64,000 bases of DNA from Cryobacterium arcticum (GTDB lineage: Bacteria > Actinomycetota > Actinomycetes > Actinomycetales > Microbacteriaceae): positions 310,001 through 374,000 of the forward strand of contig NZ_CP016282.1 of assembly GCF_001679725.1 (NCBI RefSeq), in the 5' to 3' direction. Shown one piece after another: positions 24,297 to 35,833 of this stretch. Under the pieces are notes generated by a model. It searched no databases, was not told the DNA's origin, and saw nothing but the letters and a program-made list of their open reading frames with translations. The number at the start of each line of letters is the position of its first letter. Within the stretch, counting starts at the first letter, position 1. A program made the translations under genes and the position numbers.

Positions 24297-25991
24297 ATGG
24301 TTGACCTATTCAGTGGCTACGGCGCTACCTCCGCACCACCGCGCGAACGCGGACAGGCCTCGGCGTGGGACGAGATGTTCCCCGATCCGTCGTCCTTGTC
24401 GCCCTCCGAGGCACGTGCGGCCTATAAGGATGTCTATGGCGCGCTCGCCCGGATGACCCAGGAGGAGCTGCGCGGTCGGACCGACGCGCTGGCGAGTTCG
24501 TACCTGGCGCAGGGTGTCACGTTCGACTTCGCCGGGGAGGAGCGGCCGTTCCCGCTCGACGCGGTGCCCCGAGTGATCGAGCAGCCCGAGTGGGTGAACG
24601 TCGAGGCCGGCATCAAGCAGCGGGTGCTGGCGCTCGAGGCGTTCCTGGCCGACATCTACGGCCCCCAGGCCGCGGTGCGGGATGGCGTCATCCCGGCCGG
24701 ACTGATCACCTCCTCCAAGCACTTCCACCGCCAGGCGGCCGGAATCGTGTCGGCGAACAACGTGCGCATCCAGGTGTCCGGGATCGACCTCATCCGTGAC
24801 GAGGTGGGTGCCTGGCGGGTGCTCGAAGACAATGTGCGCGTGCCCAGCGGCGTCAGTTACGTCATCTCGAACCGGCGGGTGATGGCGCAGACCCTGCCGG
24901 AGCTCTTCGTCTCGATGCGGGTGCGCCCGGTCGGCGACTACCCCAACAAGCTCTTGCAGGCCCTACGCGCGTCCGCGCCGGCCGGGGTCGACGACCCCAA
25001 CATCGTGGTGCTCACGCCGGGCGTTTTCAACTCGGCCTACTTCGAGCACACCCTGCTGGCCCGGCTGATGGGCGTCGAGCTCGTCGAGGGCCGCGACCTG
25101 TTCTGCTCCGGCGGCCGGGTGTGGATGCGCACCACGGCAGGTCCGACCCGGGTCGACGTGATCTACCGCCGGGTCGACGACGAGTTCCTGGACCCGCTGC
25201 AGTTCCGCGCCGATTCCCAGCTGGGCTCGCCGGGCATCCTGATGGCGGCACGCCTGGGCAACGTCACGATCGCCAACGCCGTGGGCAACGGCGTCGCGGA
25301 CGACAAGCTCGTCTACACCTACCTGCCCGATCTGATCAAGTACTACCTGGGCGAGGAGGCGATCATCCCGAACGTCGACACCTGGCGCCTGGAGGACCCG
25401 CTTGCGCTCGAGGAGGTGCTCGACCGGCTCGACCAGCTTGTGGTCAAGCCCGTGGACGGCTCCGGCGGGAAGGGCCTCGTGGTGGGCCCGGCCGCGTCGA
25501 AGGCCGAGCTGGAGACCCTGCGGCAGCAGTTGCTTAAGGACCCGCGCGGCTGGATCGCGCAGCCCGTGGTGCAGTTGTCCACAATCCCGACCCTCGTCGA
25601 AGACGGCATGCGGCCGCGGCACGCGGACCTCCGCCCGTTCGCGGTCAACGACGGCACGGATGTCTGGGTGCTGCCCGGCGGCCTCACCCGGGTGGCGCTG
25701 CCCGAGGGCGAGCTCGTGGTCAACTCCAGCCAGGGCGGCGGGTCCAAGGACACCTGGGTGATCGGCCTTGAGCCCGACTTCCATACCCGCACCTCGGCGC
25801 ACGACATCCAGGGACTCGTGGCCGACCAGGCCGCGAACACCCAGTCGATCTCGATCATCCCCACCCGGAGCGTCGACCACAATCCGCAGGACACCCCGCC
25901 GGGCGGCGACCAGGACCAGGAACAACAGCAACAACAGCAACGCACCACGCCCACGGCATCCACCACGGTAGAAGGGACCCTCGAATGCTGA
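24297..25991 (+). CDS. Circularly permuted type 2 ATP-grasp protein
   Basis: 564 residues. Carries the permuted ATP-grasp domains formerly DUF404/DUF407: RQAAGIVSANNVRIQVSGID, then LEDNVRVPSGVSYVISNR, and the ATP-binding strand KPVDGSGGKGLVVGP. The family is predicted to ligate amino acids or peptides (amidoligase). The C-terminus (about 528-564) is a Gln/Thr-rich tail with six Gln in a row, unlike the core. The next gene overlaps by 7 nt. The three-gene set with alpha-E and transglutaminase proteins recurs widely in bacteria; its product is not known. Confidence 0.92.
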   Translation: MVDLFSGYGATSAPPRERGQASAWDEMFPDPSSLSPSEARAAYKDVYGALARMTQEELRGRTDALASSYLAQGVTFDFAGEERPFPLDAVPRVIEQPEWVNVEAGIKQRVLALEAFLADIYGPQAAVRDGVIPAGLITSSKHFHRQAAGIVSANNVRIQVSGIDLIRDEVGAWRVLEDNVRVPSGVSYVISNRRVMAQTLPELFVSMRVRPVGDYPNKLLQALRASAPAGVDDPNIVVLTPGVFNSAYFEHTLLARLMGVELVEGRDLFCSGGRVWMRTTAGPTRVDVIYRRVDDEFLDPLQFRADSQLGSPGILMAARLGNVTIANAVGNGVADDKLVYTYLPDLIKYYLGEEAIIPNVDTWRLEDPLALEEVLDRLDQLVVKPVDGSGGKGLVVGPAASKAELETLRQQLLKDPRGWIAQPVVQLSTIPTLVEDGMRPRHADLRPFAVNDGTDVWVLPGGLTRVALPEGELVVNSSQGGGSKDTWVIGLEPDFHTRTSAHDIQGLVADQAANTQSISIIPTRSVDHNPQDTPPGGDQDQEQQQQQQRTTPTASTTVEGTLEC

Positions 25992-26914
25992 GCCGCATCG
26001 CCGAGAGCCTGTTCTGGATCGGCCGCTACATCGAACGCAGTGACGGCACCGCGCGCATCCTGGATGTGCACCTGCAGTTGCTGCTGGAGGACCCGTGGAT
26101 CGAGGAGAACCTCGCCTGCCGGTCGCTGCTGCACCTGATGGGCAGCCCCGTGCCGCCGGACCGGGACCTCACCCGCAAGGACGTGCTGGCGACCCTCGCG
26201 GCCGACCGCACGCATCCGGCCTCGATCGCGTACTCGCTCGGCGCCGCCCGGGAGAATGCCCGGCGGGCCAGGGAGATCGTCTCGACCGAGCTGTGGGAGT
26301 GCCTGAACACCACCTACACGAAGATGCCCAAGAACATCGCCAGCGCCAAGACGCACGACTTCTTCGGCTGGGTGCGCGAGCGAGCCGCGCTGGCCGTGGG
26401 CATCGTCGAGTCCAGCGCCAGCCGGGACGACGCCTGGCACTTCTTCACCCTCGGCCGCAGCCTCGAACAGGCCGATATGACCGCCCGGCTGCTCGCGACC
26501 CGCTCGCTGACCGAGAACAGCGGGCCGTCGTGGACCACGATCCTGCGCTCCTGCGGGGCCTACGAGTCGTACCTGCGCACCTACCGCGGTGTGCCGTCGG
26601 CCCGGAACGCGGCCGAATTCCTGCTGCTGGACAGGCTGTTCCCCCGGTCGATCGTCTTCTCGATCTCCCGGGCCGAGCAGTGCATGCAGGAGCTCGAGCC
26701 ACGCACCGACCGGGTGGGTGTGTCCGACTCGTCGCAGCGCATCCTCGGCCAGATCCGCAGCCAGCTGGAGTACCGGCCGATCATGGAAATCCTGAACGAC
26801 CTGCCGAAACACATGGACATGGTCCTGGACGCCACCAGCACCGCCAGCGAATCGATCGGGCAACGCTACTTCCCGACCAGTGCGGTGCCGACCTGGACAG
26901 GAGAGGCCTCATGA
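25985..26914 (+). CDS. Alpha-E domain protein (DUF403)
   Basis: 309 residues, nearly all helical. Opens with MLSRIAESLFWIGRYIERSD, the hallmark of the family, and ends in the SIGQRYF motif. Partner of the permuted ATP-grasp enzyme (7-nt overlap) and of the transglutaminase-like protein (4-nt overlap). Proposed to bind or scaffold a peptide substrate; no enzymatic motif is apparent. Confidence 0.92.
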   Translation: MLSRIAESLFWIGRYIERSDGTARILDVHLQLLLEDPWIEENLACRSLLHLMGSPVPPDRDLTRKDVLATLAADRTHPASIAYSLGAARENARRAREIVSTELWECLNTTYTKMPKNIASAKTHDFFGWVRERAALAVGIVESSASRDDAWHFFTLGRSLEQADMTARLLATRSLTENSGPSWTTILRSCGAYESYLRTYRGVPSARNAAEFLLLDRLFPRSIVFSISRAEQCMQELEPRTDRVGVSDSSQRILGQIRSQLEYRPIMEILNDLPKHMDMVLDATSTASESIGQRYFPTSAVPTWTGEAS

Positions 26915-27753
26915 AGCGCCTGCGCATTCGCCACACCACCGGCTACCGCTATAACGGTGAGGTGGCCACCTCCTACAACGAGGCCCGGATGCTGCCGGTC
27001 ACGTCTCCGGACCAGTTCGTGCTCTACTCCAACCTCGATATCAGCCCGGTGTCGAGCAACCACAACTACCTGGACTATTGGGGCACCCGGGTGTCGTCGT
27101 TCGAGGTGCTCACCCCGCACGCCGAACTCACCCTCACTGCCAACAGCCTCGTGGAGGTGTCGCCGCGGGAGCACCCGGCGCATCCGGTGAGCTGGGACGA
27201 ACTGGCCACCGCGGTGGCCCGGTCGACCTCATCGGTCGAGCACTCCTGGCAGACGCCGCTGACCGAGCCGCCGGAGGATGTGGTCGCGAGCGCCCAGGAG
27301 ATCGCCGGGCGCCTGGACCCGTGCGACGCCGCCCTGGCGATCTGCCGCTTCGTGGGCGAGAACATGGCGTACGTGCAGGGTGTCACCGGAGTGAAGACCA
27401 ACGCCAGGGAGGCCTGGGCCGACAAACGCGGCGTCTGCCAGGACATCACCCATGTGGCGCTCGGGGCGCTGCGCGCGGTGGGCATCCCCGCCCGGTACGT
27501 CTCCGGCTACCTGCACCCCAAGCCGTTGGCCGAGATCGGCGAGACCGTGACAGGGGAATCGCACGCCTGGGTGGAGTGGTTCTGCGGCGACTGGCGCGGT
27601 TACGACCCCACCAACCTCATCGACATCGGCGACCGGCACGTGGGCGTCGGGCGAGGCCGCGACTACAACGACATCGCGCCGCTGCGCGGGGTGTACGCCG
27701 GCACCGGCGGGTCACAGCTCTTCGTGAAGGTGGAGATCACCCGGGAGTCCTGA
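26911..27753 (+). CDS. Transglutaminase-like cysteine peptidase family protein
   Basis: 280 residues from ATG 26911 (GGAGAGG upstream). N-terminal beta-domain RIRHTTGYRYNGEVATSYNEAR, then the transglutaminase core with the triad: Cys in KRGVCQDITHVALGALRA, His in GESHAWVEWF and Asp in YDPTN. Likely cleaves or crosslinks the peptide made by the operon. The gene ends the operon. Confidence 0.93.
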   Translation: MKRLRIRHTTGYRYNGEVATSYNEARMLPVTSPDQFVLYSNLDISPVSSNHNYLDYWGTRVSSFEVLTPHAELTLTANSLVEVSPREHPAHPVSWDELATAVARSTSSVEHSWQTPLTEPPEDVVASAQEIAGRLDPCDAALAICRFVGENMAYVQGVTGVKTNAREAWADKRGVCQDITHVALGALRAVGIPARYVSGYLHPKPLAEIGETVTGESHAWVEWFCGDWRGYDPTNLIDIGDRHVGVGRGRDYNDIAPLRGVYAGTGGSQLFVKVEITRES

Positions 27754-27795
27754 CACTGCGCGGCATCGGGCCGCCGCCCTGCCTAGACTGGTAGT

Positions 27796-27816
27796 TGCAA
27801 GCGCGTTGTACTTGCA
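27796..27816. promoter_or_regulatory. Inverted repeat TGCAAG-N9-CTTGCA upstream of MarR gene
   Basis: TGCAAG at 27796-27801 and CTTGCA at 27811-27816, 37 bp before the ATG at 27853. Candidate autoregulatory operator. Confidence 0.5.
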
Positions 27817-27852
27817 CCTTTCACGAGTGACCAGGGCAGGGGAGCTGTACGG

Positions 27853-28314
27853 ATGAGCATCGAAGACGACGCCGTCGAGATTCGCGCCCAGGGCTGGCGC
27901 ACGCTGGCGGCTCTGCACGGCCGCATCGAGACCGTGCTCGAGCGCGCCCTGCAGGGCGGGTTCGACCTCTCGGTGGTCGAGTTCACGGTGCTCGACGCCC
28001 TCAGCCGCCAGCACGGCTGGCACATGCGGATGCAGCAGCTCGCCCGCGCCGCTGCACTCTCCAGCAGCGCCACGACCCGGCTGGTGAACCGGCTGGAGGA
28101 CCGGGCGCTGCTCACCCGCATCCTCTGCGCCGACGACCGCCGCGGCATCTACACCGAACTCACCGAAGCCGGAAAGGCGCTGCTCGCCCGCGCCCGCCCG
28201 GTCTATGACGAGGCCCTAGCTGATGCGCTGGCCGACGCCGAGGAGGAGCCGGAACTCGGCCCGCTCGTCGACGCCCTGCACCGCCTGCCCGACCCGGCCC
28301 GCGCCACCGTCTGA
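27853..28314 (+). CDS. MarR family transcriptional regulator
   Basis: 153 residues with AGGGGAG 8 nt before the ATG. Winged-helix core: MQQLARAAALSSSATTRLVNR as recognition helix region (about 57-77) and wing DRALLTRILCADDRRGIYTELT. It stands alone, so the target beyond itself is not evident. Its last codons and the following 40 bases are duplicated in tandem downstream. Confidence 0.93.
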   Translation: MSIEDDAVEIRAQGWRTLAALHGRIETVLERALQGGFDLSVVEFTVLDALSRQHGWHMRMQQLARAAALSSSATTRLVNRLEDRALLTRILCADDRRGIYTELTEAGKALLARARPVYDEALADALADAEEEPELGPLVDALHRLPDPARATV

Positions 28315-28420
28315 CCCGGCGCGCGCGACCGCTTCACCCGGCACGCCCTCCCGGCCGCCCGACCTGGCCCGCGCCACCGTCTGACCTGGCCCGCGCGACC
28401 GCCTGACCTGGCCCGCCCTC
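28281..28420. repeat. 70-bp tandem duplication covering the 3' end of the MarR gene
   Basis: Bases 28281-28350 recur at 28351-28420 with few changes; for example GACCCGGCCCGCGCCACCGT at 28291 and GACCTGGCCCGCGCCACCGT at 28361. The duplicated stop codon lies in the second copy. Confidence 0.8.
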
Positions 28421-28641
28421 CCCGCATCCGCCCCGAGGCCGAGACTTGCCCATTTTCGCTAGTGTGCGACCCCTCGCGACGAGCAAAAGTGGGCCACCCT
28501 CGTCAGACGCCGTGGTGACTTGCCCGAATCTGCTAGTGCAGGGGGCTGCGCACTAGCGAAAACGGGCCAGTCATGGTTGCCAGGCGAGGGCAGGCGGCGG
28601 GGCGAGGTCCGGTGGGGCGAGGTCCGGTGGGGTGGGGTGCG
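28421..28641. repeat. Palindrome-rich convergent spacer
   Basis: Contains TTTTCGCTAGTG (about 28453) and its inverted copy CACTAGCGAAAA (about 28551), each part of wider inverted units beginning TTGCCC or ending GGGCC. A local hairpin CTAGTGC-AGGGGGCT-GCGCACTAG occurs near 28533-28556. No ORF. Confidence 0.55.
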
Positions 28642-30156
28642 TTAGTCGGGGGCGTGCGCCTCGAGGAACTGGTAGACCTCGGTAGGGTCCACGCCGGGGA
28701 AGGTGCCCGTGGGCAGTGCCGCGAGCAGGCTCGTGGGGGTGCGGGCCACGGGCCAGGACTGGCCTTCCCAGCGGCCGGACAACTCGTCGGGCGCCCGCCG
28801 GCAGCAGGACTCGTCCGGACAGCGGGACACGGCCCGGTTCGCAGTCTCCCGGCCGCGGAACCAGTTGACGTGGGTGAACGGCACCCCCACGCTCACGGAG
28901 TAGTCGCCCTCCTTGGCCTTCTCGATGCGGGAGGTGCACCAGAAGGTGCCGGCCGGCGTATCCGTGTACTGGTACCAGGGGCTGAACCGGTCGGGCACAT
29001 CGAAGACCGTGCGCGCGGTCCAGCTGCGGCAGACCGTGCTGCCCTCGACCGCGCCCAGGGCATCGCTGGGGAATTGCACGTCGTCGTTCTCGTAGGCCTT
29101 GATGATGGTGCCGGACTCGTGCACCTTCATGAAATGCACCGGGATGCCCAGGCGTGCGGTGGCCAGGTTGGTGAAGCGGTGCGCCGCCGTCTCATAGGAG
29201 ACCGAGAAGGCATCCCGCAGGTCCTCGAGTGAGATGCGGCGGGCGGCCTTGGCGTCGCTGAGCATCCGCAGGGTGTCGGTCTCGGGCAGCAGGATGGCTG
29301 CGGTGAGGTAATTGGTCTCCACCCGCTGTCGCAGAAAATCGGCGTAATTTCCGGGCTCGGAGTGGCCGCAGAGGTGGCTGGCGAAGGCTTGCAGGATCGG
29401 CGAGCGGCTGTCGCGGGAGGCGGCCTGCTCGGTGGGCAGATAAATTCGGCCGTTGCGCTTATCGGTGACCGACCGGGTGGAGTGCGGCAGGTCGCCCACG
29501 TAGTGCAGGCTGAAGCCGAGGTGGGCGGCCATGTCGGCCACCACCTGGTGCGACACCGGGCCGCCGGAATGCCCCACCGCGGTGAGCAGCTCGAGCGCCT
29601 GGGCCTCGAGTTCGGGGAAGTAGTTGTCGCGCGCCCGCATCTCGGCGCGGAGCTGGGCGTTGGCCCGCCTGGCTTCCTCGGGCGTCGCGGCGCGCTCGCG
29701 GTGCAGCCGCTCGATCTCGTTGTGCAGGGTGAGGATGGTCTGCAGGGTGTCGTCGGGCTGGCCGGGGCCGACCCGGAACCGGGGCAGGCCCAACGCCGTG
29801 AACACCGGCCCGCGCTGGGCACGCTCCACGGCGATCTCCAGGGCCGCCCGCGGGCTGGGCGCGTCGGCGCGCAACAGCTCGTCAACCGTGGTGTCGAGCG
29901 CGGCGGCGATCAGCCGCAGCATCGACAGCCGGGGTTCGCGCTTGCCGTTCTCGATCATGGAGATCTGCGACGGCGCCCGGTCGACGGCCGCGGCCAGGGT
30001 GTCCAGGGTGAGGCCGAGCCTGTGCCGGCGGTCGCGAACCCGGCGGCCCAGGGTGAGCGCGTCGATCCCCGCCTCGGCGTCTGCGGTGCCGGCCGGCCCC
30101 GCGGGCAGGTCGGCTGAGGGGGTGGTTGGGCGGGCGGGGCGATCGACGGTGACCAT
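28642..30156 (-). CDS. ramB: RamB-type XRE regulator of acetate/glyoxylate metabolism (ScfR family)
   Basis: 504 residues. N-terminal XRE helix-turn-helix ([20 protein letters not shown] to [10 protein letters not shown], about 36-80), a middle domain resembling ImmA/IrrE-type peptidase folds, and the C-terminal DUF2083-like domain with clustered Cys ([11 protein letters not shown]). In Corynebacterium glutamicum RamB represses aceA and aceB; here the gene is directly divergent from aceA and aceB, which supports the assignment. A palindrome lies in the shared promoter region. Confidence 0.87.
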   Translation of the reverse strand: MVTVDRPARPTTPSADLPAGPAGTADAEAGIDALTLGRRVRDRRHRLGLTLDTLAAAVDRAPSQISMIENGKREPRLSMLRLIAAALDTTVDELLRADAPSPRAALEIAVERAQRGPVFTALGLPRFRVGPGQPDDTLQTILTLHNEIERLHRERAATPEEARRANAQLRAEMRARDNYFPELEAQALELLTAVGHSGGPVSHQVVADMAAHLGFSLHYVGDLPHSTRSVTDKRNGRIYLPTEQAASRDSRSPILQAFASHLCGHSEPGNYADFLRQRVETNYLTAAILLPETDTLRMLSDAKAARRISLEDLRDAFSVSYETAAHRFTNLATARLGIPVHFMKVHESGTIIKAYENDDVQFPSDALGAVEGSTVCRSWTARTVFDVPDRFSPWYQYTDTPAGTFWCTSRIEKAKEGDYSVSVGVPFTHVNWFRGRETANRAVSRCPDESCCRRAPDELSGRWEGQSWPVARTPTSLLAALPTGTFPGVDPTEVYQFLEAHAPD

Positions 30157-30184
30157 GTGCTCATGCTCACACGCGGTGATTGTT

Positions 30185-30221
30185 CACACAACCGGAAGAA
30201 CTCAGTTTCTTCTTTCGTGTG
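30185..30221. promoter_or_regulatory. Palindromic operator between ramB and aceA
   Basis: GAAGAA-CTCAGT-TTCTTC (30195-30212) is framed by CACAC (30185-30189) and GTGTG (30217-30221) on nearly the same axis. Candidate RamB site; it does not match the published C. glutamicum RamB consensus closely. Confidence 0.45.
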
Positions 30222-30360
30222 GGCAGCCGATGAGCCTCCGATCGGGACTCAGAGTGGGTGCAGGCAGCAACTGGGAAGGACTTTCCCGGGGAGCCACCGA
30301 TCCGCAATCCGTGAATCCGCAATCCGTAAATCCGCAATGTCGCAGACCGAGGAGAACACC

Positions 30361-31734
30361 ATGACGAACCCCACCGCAACCGGCCCCGCATCCGGCCGCC
30401 CCGCATCCCGCCCCGGCGACCAGACCCAGACGGCCGCCGAGCTCGCCCTGGAGTGGGCCGCCGACCCCCGCTGGGAGGGCGTGCGCCGGGACTACACCGC
30501 CGAAGACGTGATCGCCCTGCGCGGCGCCGTGCGGGAAGAGCGCACCTTGGCCCGCCGCGGCGCCGAGAAGCTCTGGGACCTCATCCACGAGAACGGCACC
30601 CCGGAGAACCCCGAGTGGGTGGCCGCGCTCGGCGCCCTCACCGGCAACCAGGCCGTGCAGCAGGTGCGGGCCGGGCTCAAGGCCATCTACCTGTCCGGCT
30701 GGCAGGTCGCCGCCGACGCCAACCTGTCCGGCCAGACCTACCCCGACCAGTCGCTCTACCCGGCGAACTCGGTTCCGGCTGTGGTGCGGCGGATCAACAA
30801 CGCGCTACTGCGGGCCGGCCAGATCGAGGGTGCGGAAGCCGTCGCATCCGGTGCCGACGCCACGAACAACGGCACCGGTATCGACTGGATGGCGCCGATC
30901 GTCGCCGATGCAGAGGCCGGCTTCGGCGGCCCGCTGAACGCCTACGAGCTGATGGCCTCGATGATCGAGGCCGGCGCCGCGGGCGTGCACTGGGAAGACC
31001 AGCTGGCCAGCGAGAAGAAGTGCGGCCACATGGGCGGCAAGGTGCTGGTGCCCACCGGCCAGCACATCCGCACCCTCAACGCGGCCCGGCTGGCGGCGGA
31101 TGTCGCGGGGGTGCCCACCATCATCATCGCCCGCACCGACTCGCTCGCCGCCACCCTCATCACGAGCGACATCGACGAGCGCGACCAGGCGTTCCTCACC
31201 GGTTCCCGCACCGCCGAGGGGTTCTACGACACCGCCAACGGCGCCGACGTGGTGATCATGCGCGGCCTGGCCTACGCGCCGTACGCCGACCTGCTCTGGG
31301 TGGAAAGCAGCGAGCCCGACCTCGAACTCGCCCAGCGCTTCGCCCGGGAGATCCACGCGCAGTTCCCCGGCAAGAAGCTCGCCTACAACTGCTCGCCGTC
31401 GTTCAATTGGAAATCCCACCTCGACGACGACCAGATCGCCGCGTTCCAGCGCGAACTCGCGGCCTGCGGTTACGCCTTCCAGTTCATCACCCTGGCCGGC
31501 TTCCACGCCCTCAACCACTCCATGTTCACCCTGGCCAAGGACTACTCCGAGCGTCAGATGAGCGCCTACGTCGACCTGCAGGAGGCCGAATTCGCCTCCG
31601 AAGCCGACGGATATACCGCCACCCGCCACCAGCGGGAGGTGGGCACCGGCTACTTCGACCGGATCGCCACCGCGCTCAACCCCACCAGCGCCACCCTCGC
31701 GCTGGCCGGATCCACCGAGGCCGAGCAGTTCTAG
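30361..31734 (+). CDS. aceA: Isocitrate lyase
   Basis: 457 residues from ATG 30361 with GAGGAG 7 nt upstream; another in-frame ATG is at 30337. Splits isocitrate into succinate and glyoxylate. The catalytic loop [14 protein letters not shown] (around residue 220) contains the active Cys. NCSPSFNW is also conserved. Followed by malate synthase, so the full glyoxylate shunt is present. Confidence 0.97.
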   Translation: MTNPTATGPASGRPASRPGDQTQTAAELALEWAADPRWEGVRRDYTAEDVIALRGAVREERTLARRGAEKLWDLIHENGTPENPEWVAALGALTGNQAVQQVRAGLKAIYLSGWQVAADANLSGQTYPDQSLYPANSVPAVVRRINNALLRAGQIEGAEAVASGADATNNGTGIDWMAPIVADAEAGFGGPLNAYELMASMIEAGAAGVHWEDQLASEKKCGHMGGKVLVPTGQHIRTLNAARLAADVAGVPTIIIARTDSLAATLITSDIDERDQAFLTGSRTAEGFYDTANGADVVIMRGLAYAPYADLLWVESSEPDLELAQRFAREIHAQFPGKKLAYNCSPSFNWKSHLDDDQIAAFQRELAACGYAFQFITLAGFHALNHSMFTLAKDYSERQMSAYVDLQEAEFASEADGYTATRHQREVGTGYFDRIATALNPTSATLALAGSTEAEQF

Positions 31735-31780
31735 CCGGCCCCGCCCCGACATTCGCATCGTTTCGAAGGAGAAACCGATC

Positions 31781-33664
<1,884 letters not shown>

Positions 33665-33682
33665 GCGTCCGGCACCCGCACC

Positions 33683-33714
33683 CGGCCCCGTCGGCACCCG
33701 CGACGGGGCCGTTT
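33683..33714 (+). terminator. Terminator of aceB
   Basis: CGGCCCCGTC (33683-33692), 9-nt loop, GACGGGGCCG (33702-33711), then TTT. Confidence 0.75.
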
Positions 33715-33747
33715 GCGTGCCGGGAAACCTGCTGCGAAGCTGGGATC

Positions 33748-34347
33748 GTGACCGACACCACCCCGCCCGAAGCCGCCCAGCCCGCCGTGCCGCCCGCTGC
33801 CGCGCCATCCGCTGCCGGGGCGCGCATTCGCCCCGCCCGCTCTGATGAGGCCGCAGCGCTCGCCGAGCTGGCCGCGGCGACGTTCGCGTTGGCCTGCCCG
33901 CCGCACACCAGCGCCGACGCCATCGCCGCATTCCTCCGCGACGTGCTCGCCCCGGCCAACTTCGAGGCCTTCCTCGCCGACCCCGACCGGCTCCTGCTCG
34001 TCGCGGAAACCGGCGCGAGCACGCTCGTGGGATACACGATGCTCGTCTTCGGCGAACCACACGACGCGGATGCCGCCGGTGCGATCCGCATCCGCCCCAC
34101 CGCCGAACTGAGCAAGTGTTACGTGCGCGCCGAGGCGCACGGCAGCGGCACGGCAGCCGCCCTGATGGCGGCCACTCTCGACGCCGCCCGCCAGGGTGGG
34201 GCGGCCGGCTCCTGGCTCGGCGTGAACCAGGAGAACGTGCGGGCCCTGCGCTTCTACGGCAAGCACGGTTTCGAGCAGGTGGGCATCAAGCGGTTCCTCG
34301 TGGGCGAGCGCTACGAAGACGACTACGTCCTGGAGCGCTCCCTCTAG
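33748..34347 (+). CDS. GNAT family N-acetyltransferase
   Basis: 199 residues from GTG 33748. After a Pro/Ala-rich N-terminus the domain starts at RIRPARSDEAAALAELAA. Acetyl-CoA loop: KCYVRAEAHGSGTAAALMAA (about 130-149, with G-S-G), then LGVNQENVRALRFYGKHGFEQVG. The frame is open far upstream but that sequence overlaps aceB out of phase. Substrate unknown. Confidence 0.88.
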   Translation: MTDTTPPEAAQPAVPPAAAPSAAGARIRPARSDEAAALAELAAATFALACPPHTSADAIAAFLRDVLAPANFEAFLADPDRLLLVAETGASTLVGYTMLVFGEPHDADAAGAIRIRPTAELSKCYVRAEAHGSGTAAALMAATLDAARQGGAAGSWLGVNQENVRALRFYGKHGFEQVGIKRFLVGERYEDDYVLERSL

Positions 34348-34375
34348 CCCCCACCCCACCCGCGAGGTGCTGAAG

Positions 34376-34389
34376 TCACAGTTCGCGGG
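34376..34389. repeat. CGCGAACTGTGA family, half copy B
   Basis: TCACAGTTCGCGGG between convergent GNAT and phrB genes; pairs weakly with CCCGCGA near 34359. Confidence 0.5.
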
Positions 34390-34402
34390 AGGGGCGGGAG
34401 GG

Positions 34403-35833
34403 CTAGTCGGGGGTGGGGCGGGCGGACTTGACCTGCTCATAGGCGGCGAGGGCGGCGCGGCGGGTCTCGCCGAGGTCCACGATCGGCGCCGGGTAGGCAT
34501 CTGTGCCCCACTCGGGCACGTACTGGCGCACGTACTCGTTGTGCGGGTCGAACTTGGTCGCCTGCAGTTCGGGGTTGAACACCCGGAAGTACGGCGCCGC
34601 ATCCGCCCCGGAGCCGGCCACCCACTGCCAGTTGAACGGGTTGCTGGCCTGATCGGCATCGACCAAGGTGTCCCAGAACCACTGCTCGCCGAGTCGCCAG
34701 TCGATGAGCAGGTTCTTGATGAGGAAGGACGCCGTGACCATGCGCACCCGGTTGTGCATGGTGCCGGTGCGCCACAGCTCACGCATACCGGCGTCGACCA
34801 GACGGATGCCGGTGCGGCCCTGCTGCCAGGCGGCCAGAGCCCGCACGTCGAGCGGCGGCCAGGGGAAGGCGTCGAAGCCGGGGCGCAGGTTGACGGTGGC
34901 CAGATCCGGCGCGTGGAAGAGCACGTGGTGCGCGAACTCCCGCCAGCCGACCTCGGTGAGGAACCGGGTGGCGCTGGTGGCGGCCGCGCCGGTGAGCCCA
35001 CGGCGGGCGACGTCGGTGGTGTGCCAGATCTGGTGTGGGCTGATTTGACCCCAGCGCAGGTACGGCGACAGCCTGGAGGTGACCTGCTGCGCGGGCAGGT
35101 CCCGCTCGGTGCCGTACGTCGGCAAGGACTCGTCGAGGAAGTCCGCGAGCAGCTCCTGCGCCGCGCTCTCGCCGGGCGTCCAGGCCTCACGCAGCCCGCC
35201 GGCCCAGTCGGGTCGGCTTGGCTCCAACTCCCACGAGGGGAGGTCGTCGCTGTCGAGGTCCGGGTCGGCGTCGCTGAGTTCGGCCGGAGCTGGATAGGGG
35301 GCACGCGGCGGCGGCCCGGACGTGCACGCCCGCCAGAACGGGGTGAACACCGTGTACGGGGTGCCGCCGCCGGTGCGGATGGTCCACGGTTCGAACAAAA
35401 GCGACCCGGCGAAGCTGTGCGCCACGACGCCGGCATCGGTGAGGCTGGTCTTGATGCGGGTGTCCAACTCGCGCTCCGCGGCACCGTACCGGCGGTTCCA
35501 GAACACCGCGCCAGCACCGAGCTCCTCGACGAGTTCGCCGATCATGGCCTCGGCCGCGCCGCGCCGCAGCACCAGACGACCGCCGAGCGCCGCAGCATCC
35601 GCGGCCAGCGAGACCAGGCTCTGGTGCAGCCACCAGCGCGAGGCACCACCGAGCGGGCGGATGCCGGGGGAGACCTCGTCAAGCAGGTAGAGCAGGGTGA
35701 TCGGCCGGCCGCGTTCGACCGCAGCGGTGAGGGCCGGGTTGTCGCCGAGGCGGAGGTCGTCGCGCAGCCAGACCAGCGAGGGCCCGTCGGGCCGGGCCGG
35801 TCCCGGCTCGGCAGCGGCCTCCGTGCCGCTCAC
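34403..35833 (-). CDS. phrB: Deoxyribodipyrimidine photolyase (cryptochrome/photolyase family)
   Basis: 476 residues, GTG start. Light-driven repair of cyclobutane pyrimidine dimers. N-terminal antenna domain (SLVWLRDDLRLGDNPAL, then RYGAAERELD) and C-terminal FAD domain with YLRWGQISPHQIWH, GWREFAHHVLFH, PFNWQWVAGSGADAAPYFRVFNP. Its start overlaps the upstream oxidoreductase stop by 4 nt. Confidence 0.95.
   Translation of the reverse strand: MSGTEAAAEPGPARPDGPSLVWLRDDLRLGDNPALTAAVERGRPITLLYLLDEVSPGIRPLGGASRWWLHQSLVSLAADAAALGGRLVLRRGAAEAMIGELVEELGAGAVFWNRRYGAAERELDTRIKTSLTDAGVVAHSFAGSLLFEPWTIRTGGGTPYTVFTPFWRACTSGPPPRAPYPAPAELSDADPDLDSDDLPSWELEPSRPDWAGGLREAWTPGESAAQELLADFLDESLPTYGTERDLPAQQVTSRLSPYLRWGQISPHQIWHTTDVARRGLTGAAATSATRFLTEVGWREFAHHVLFHAPDLATVNLRPGFDAFPWPPLDVRALAAWQQGRTGIRLVDAGMRELWRTGTMHNRVRMVTASFLIKNLLIDWRLGEQWFWDTLVDADQASNPFNWQWVAGSGADAAPYFRVFNPELQATKFDPHNEYVRQYVPEWGTDAYPAPIVDLGETRRAALAAYEQVKSARPTPD

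Noticed and set aside
26095..26910. Long frame extending the transglutaminase upstream
   Set aside because: It lies out of frame inside the alpha-E gene; the ATG at 26911 has a ribosome site and a 4-nt overlap typical of operons.
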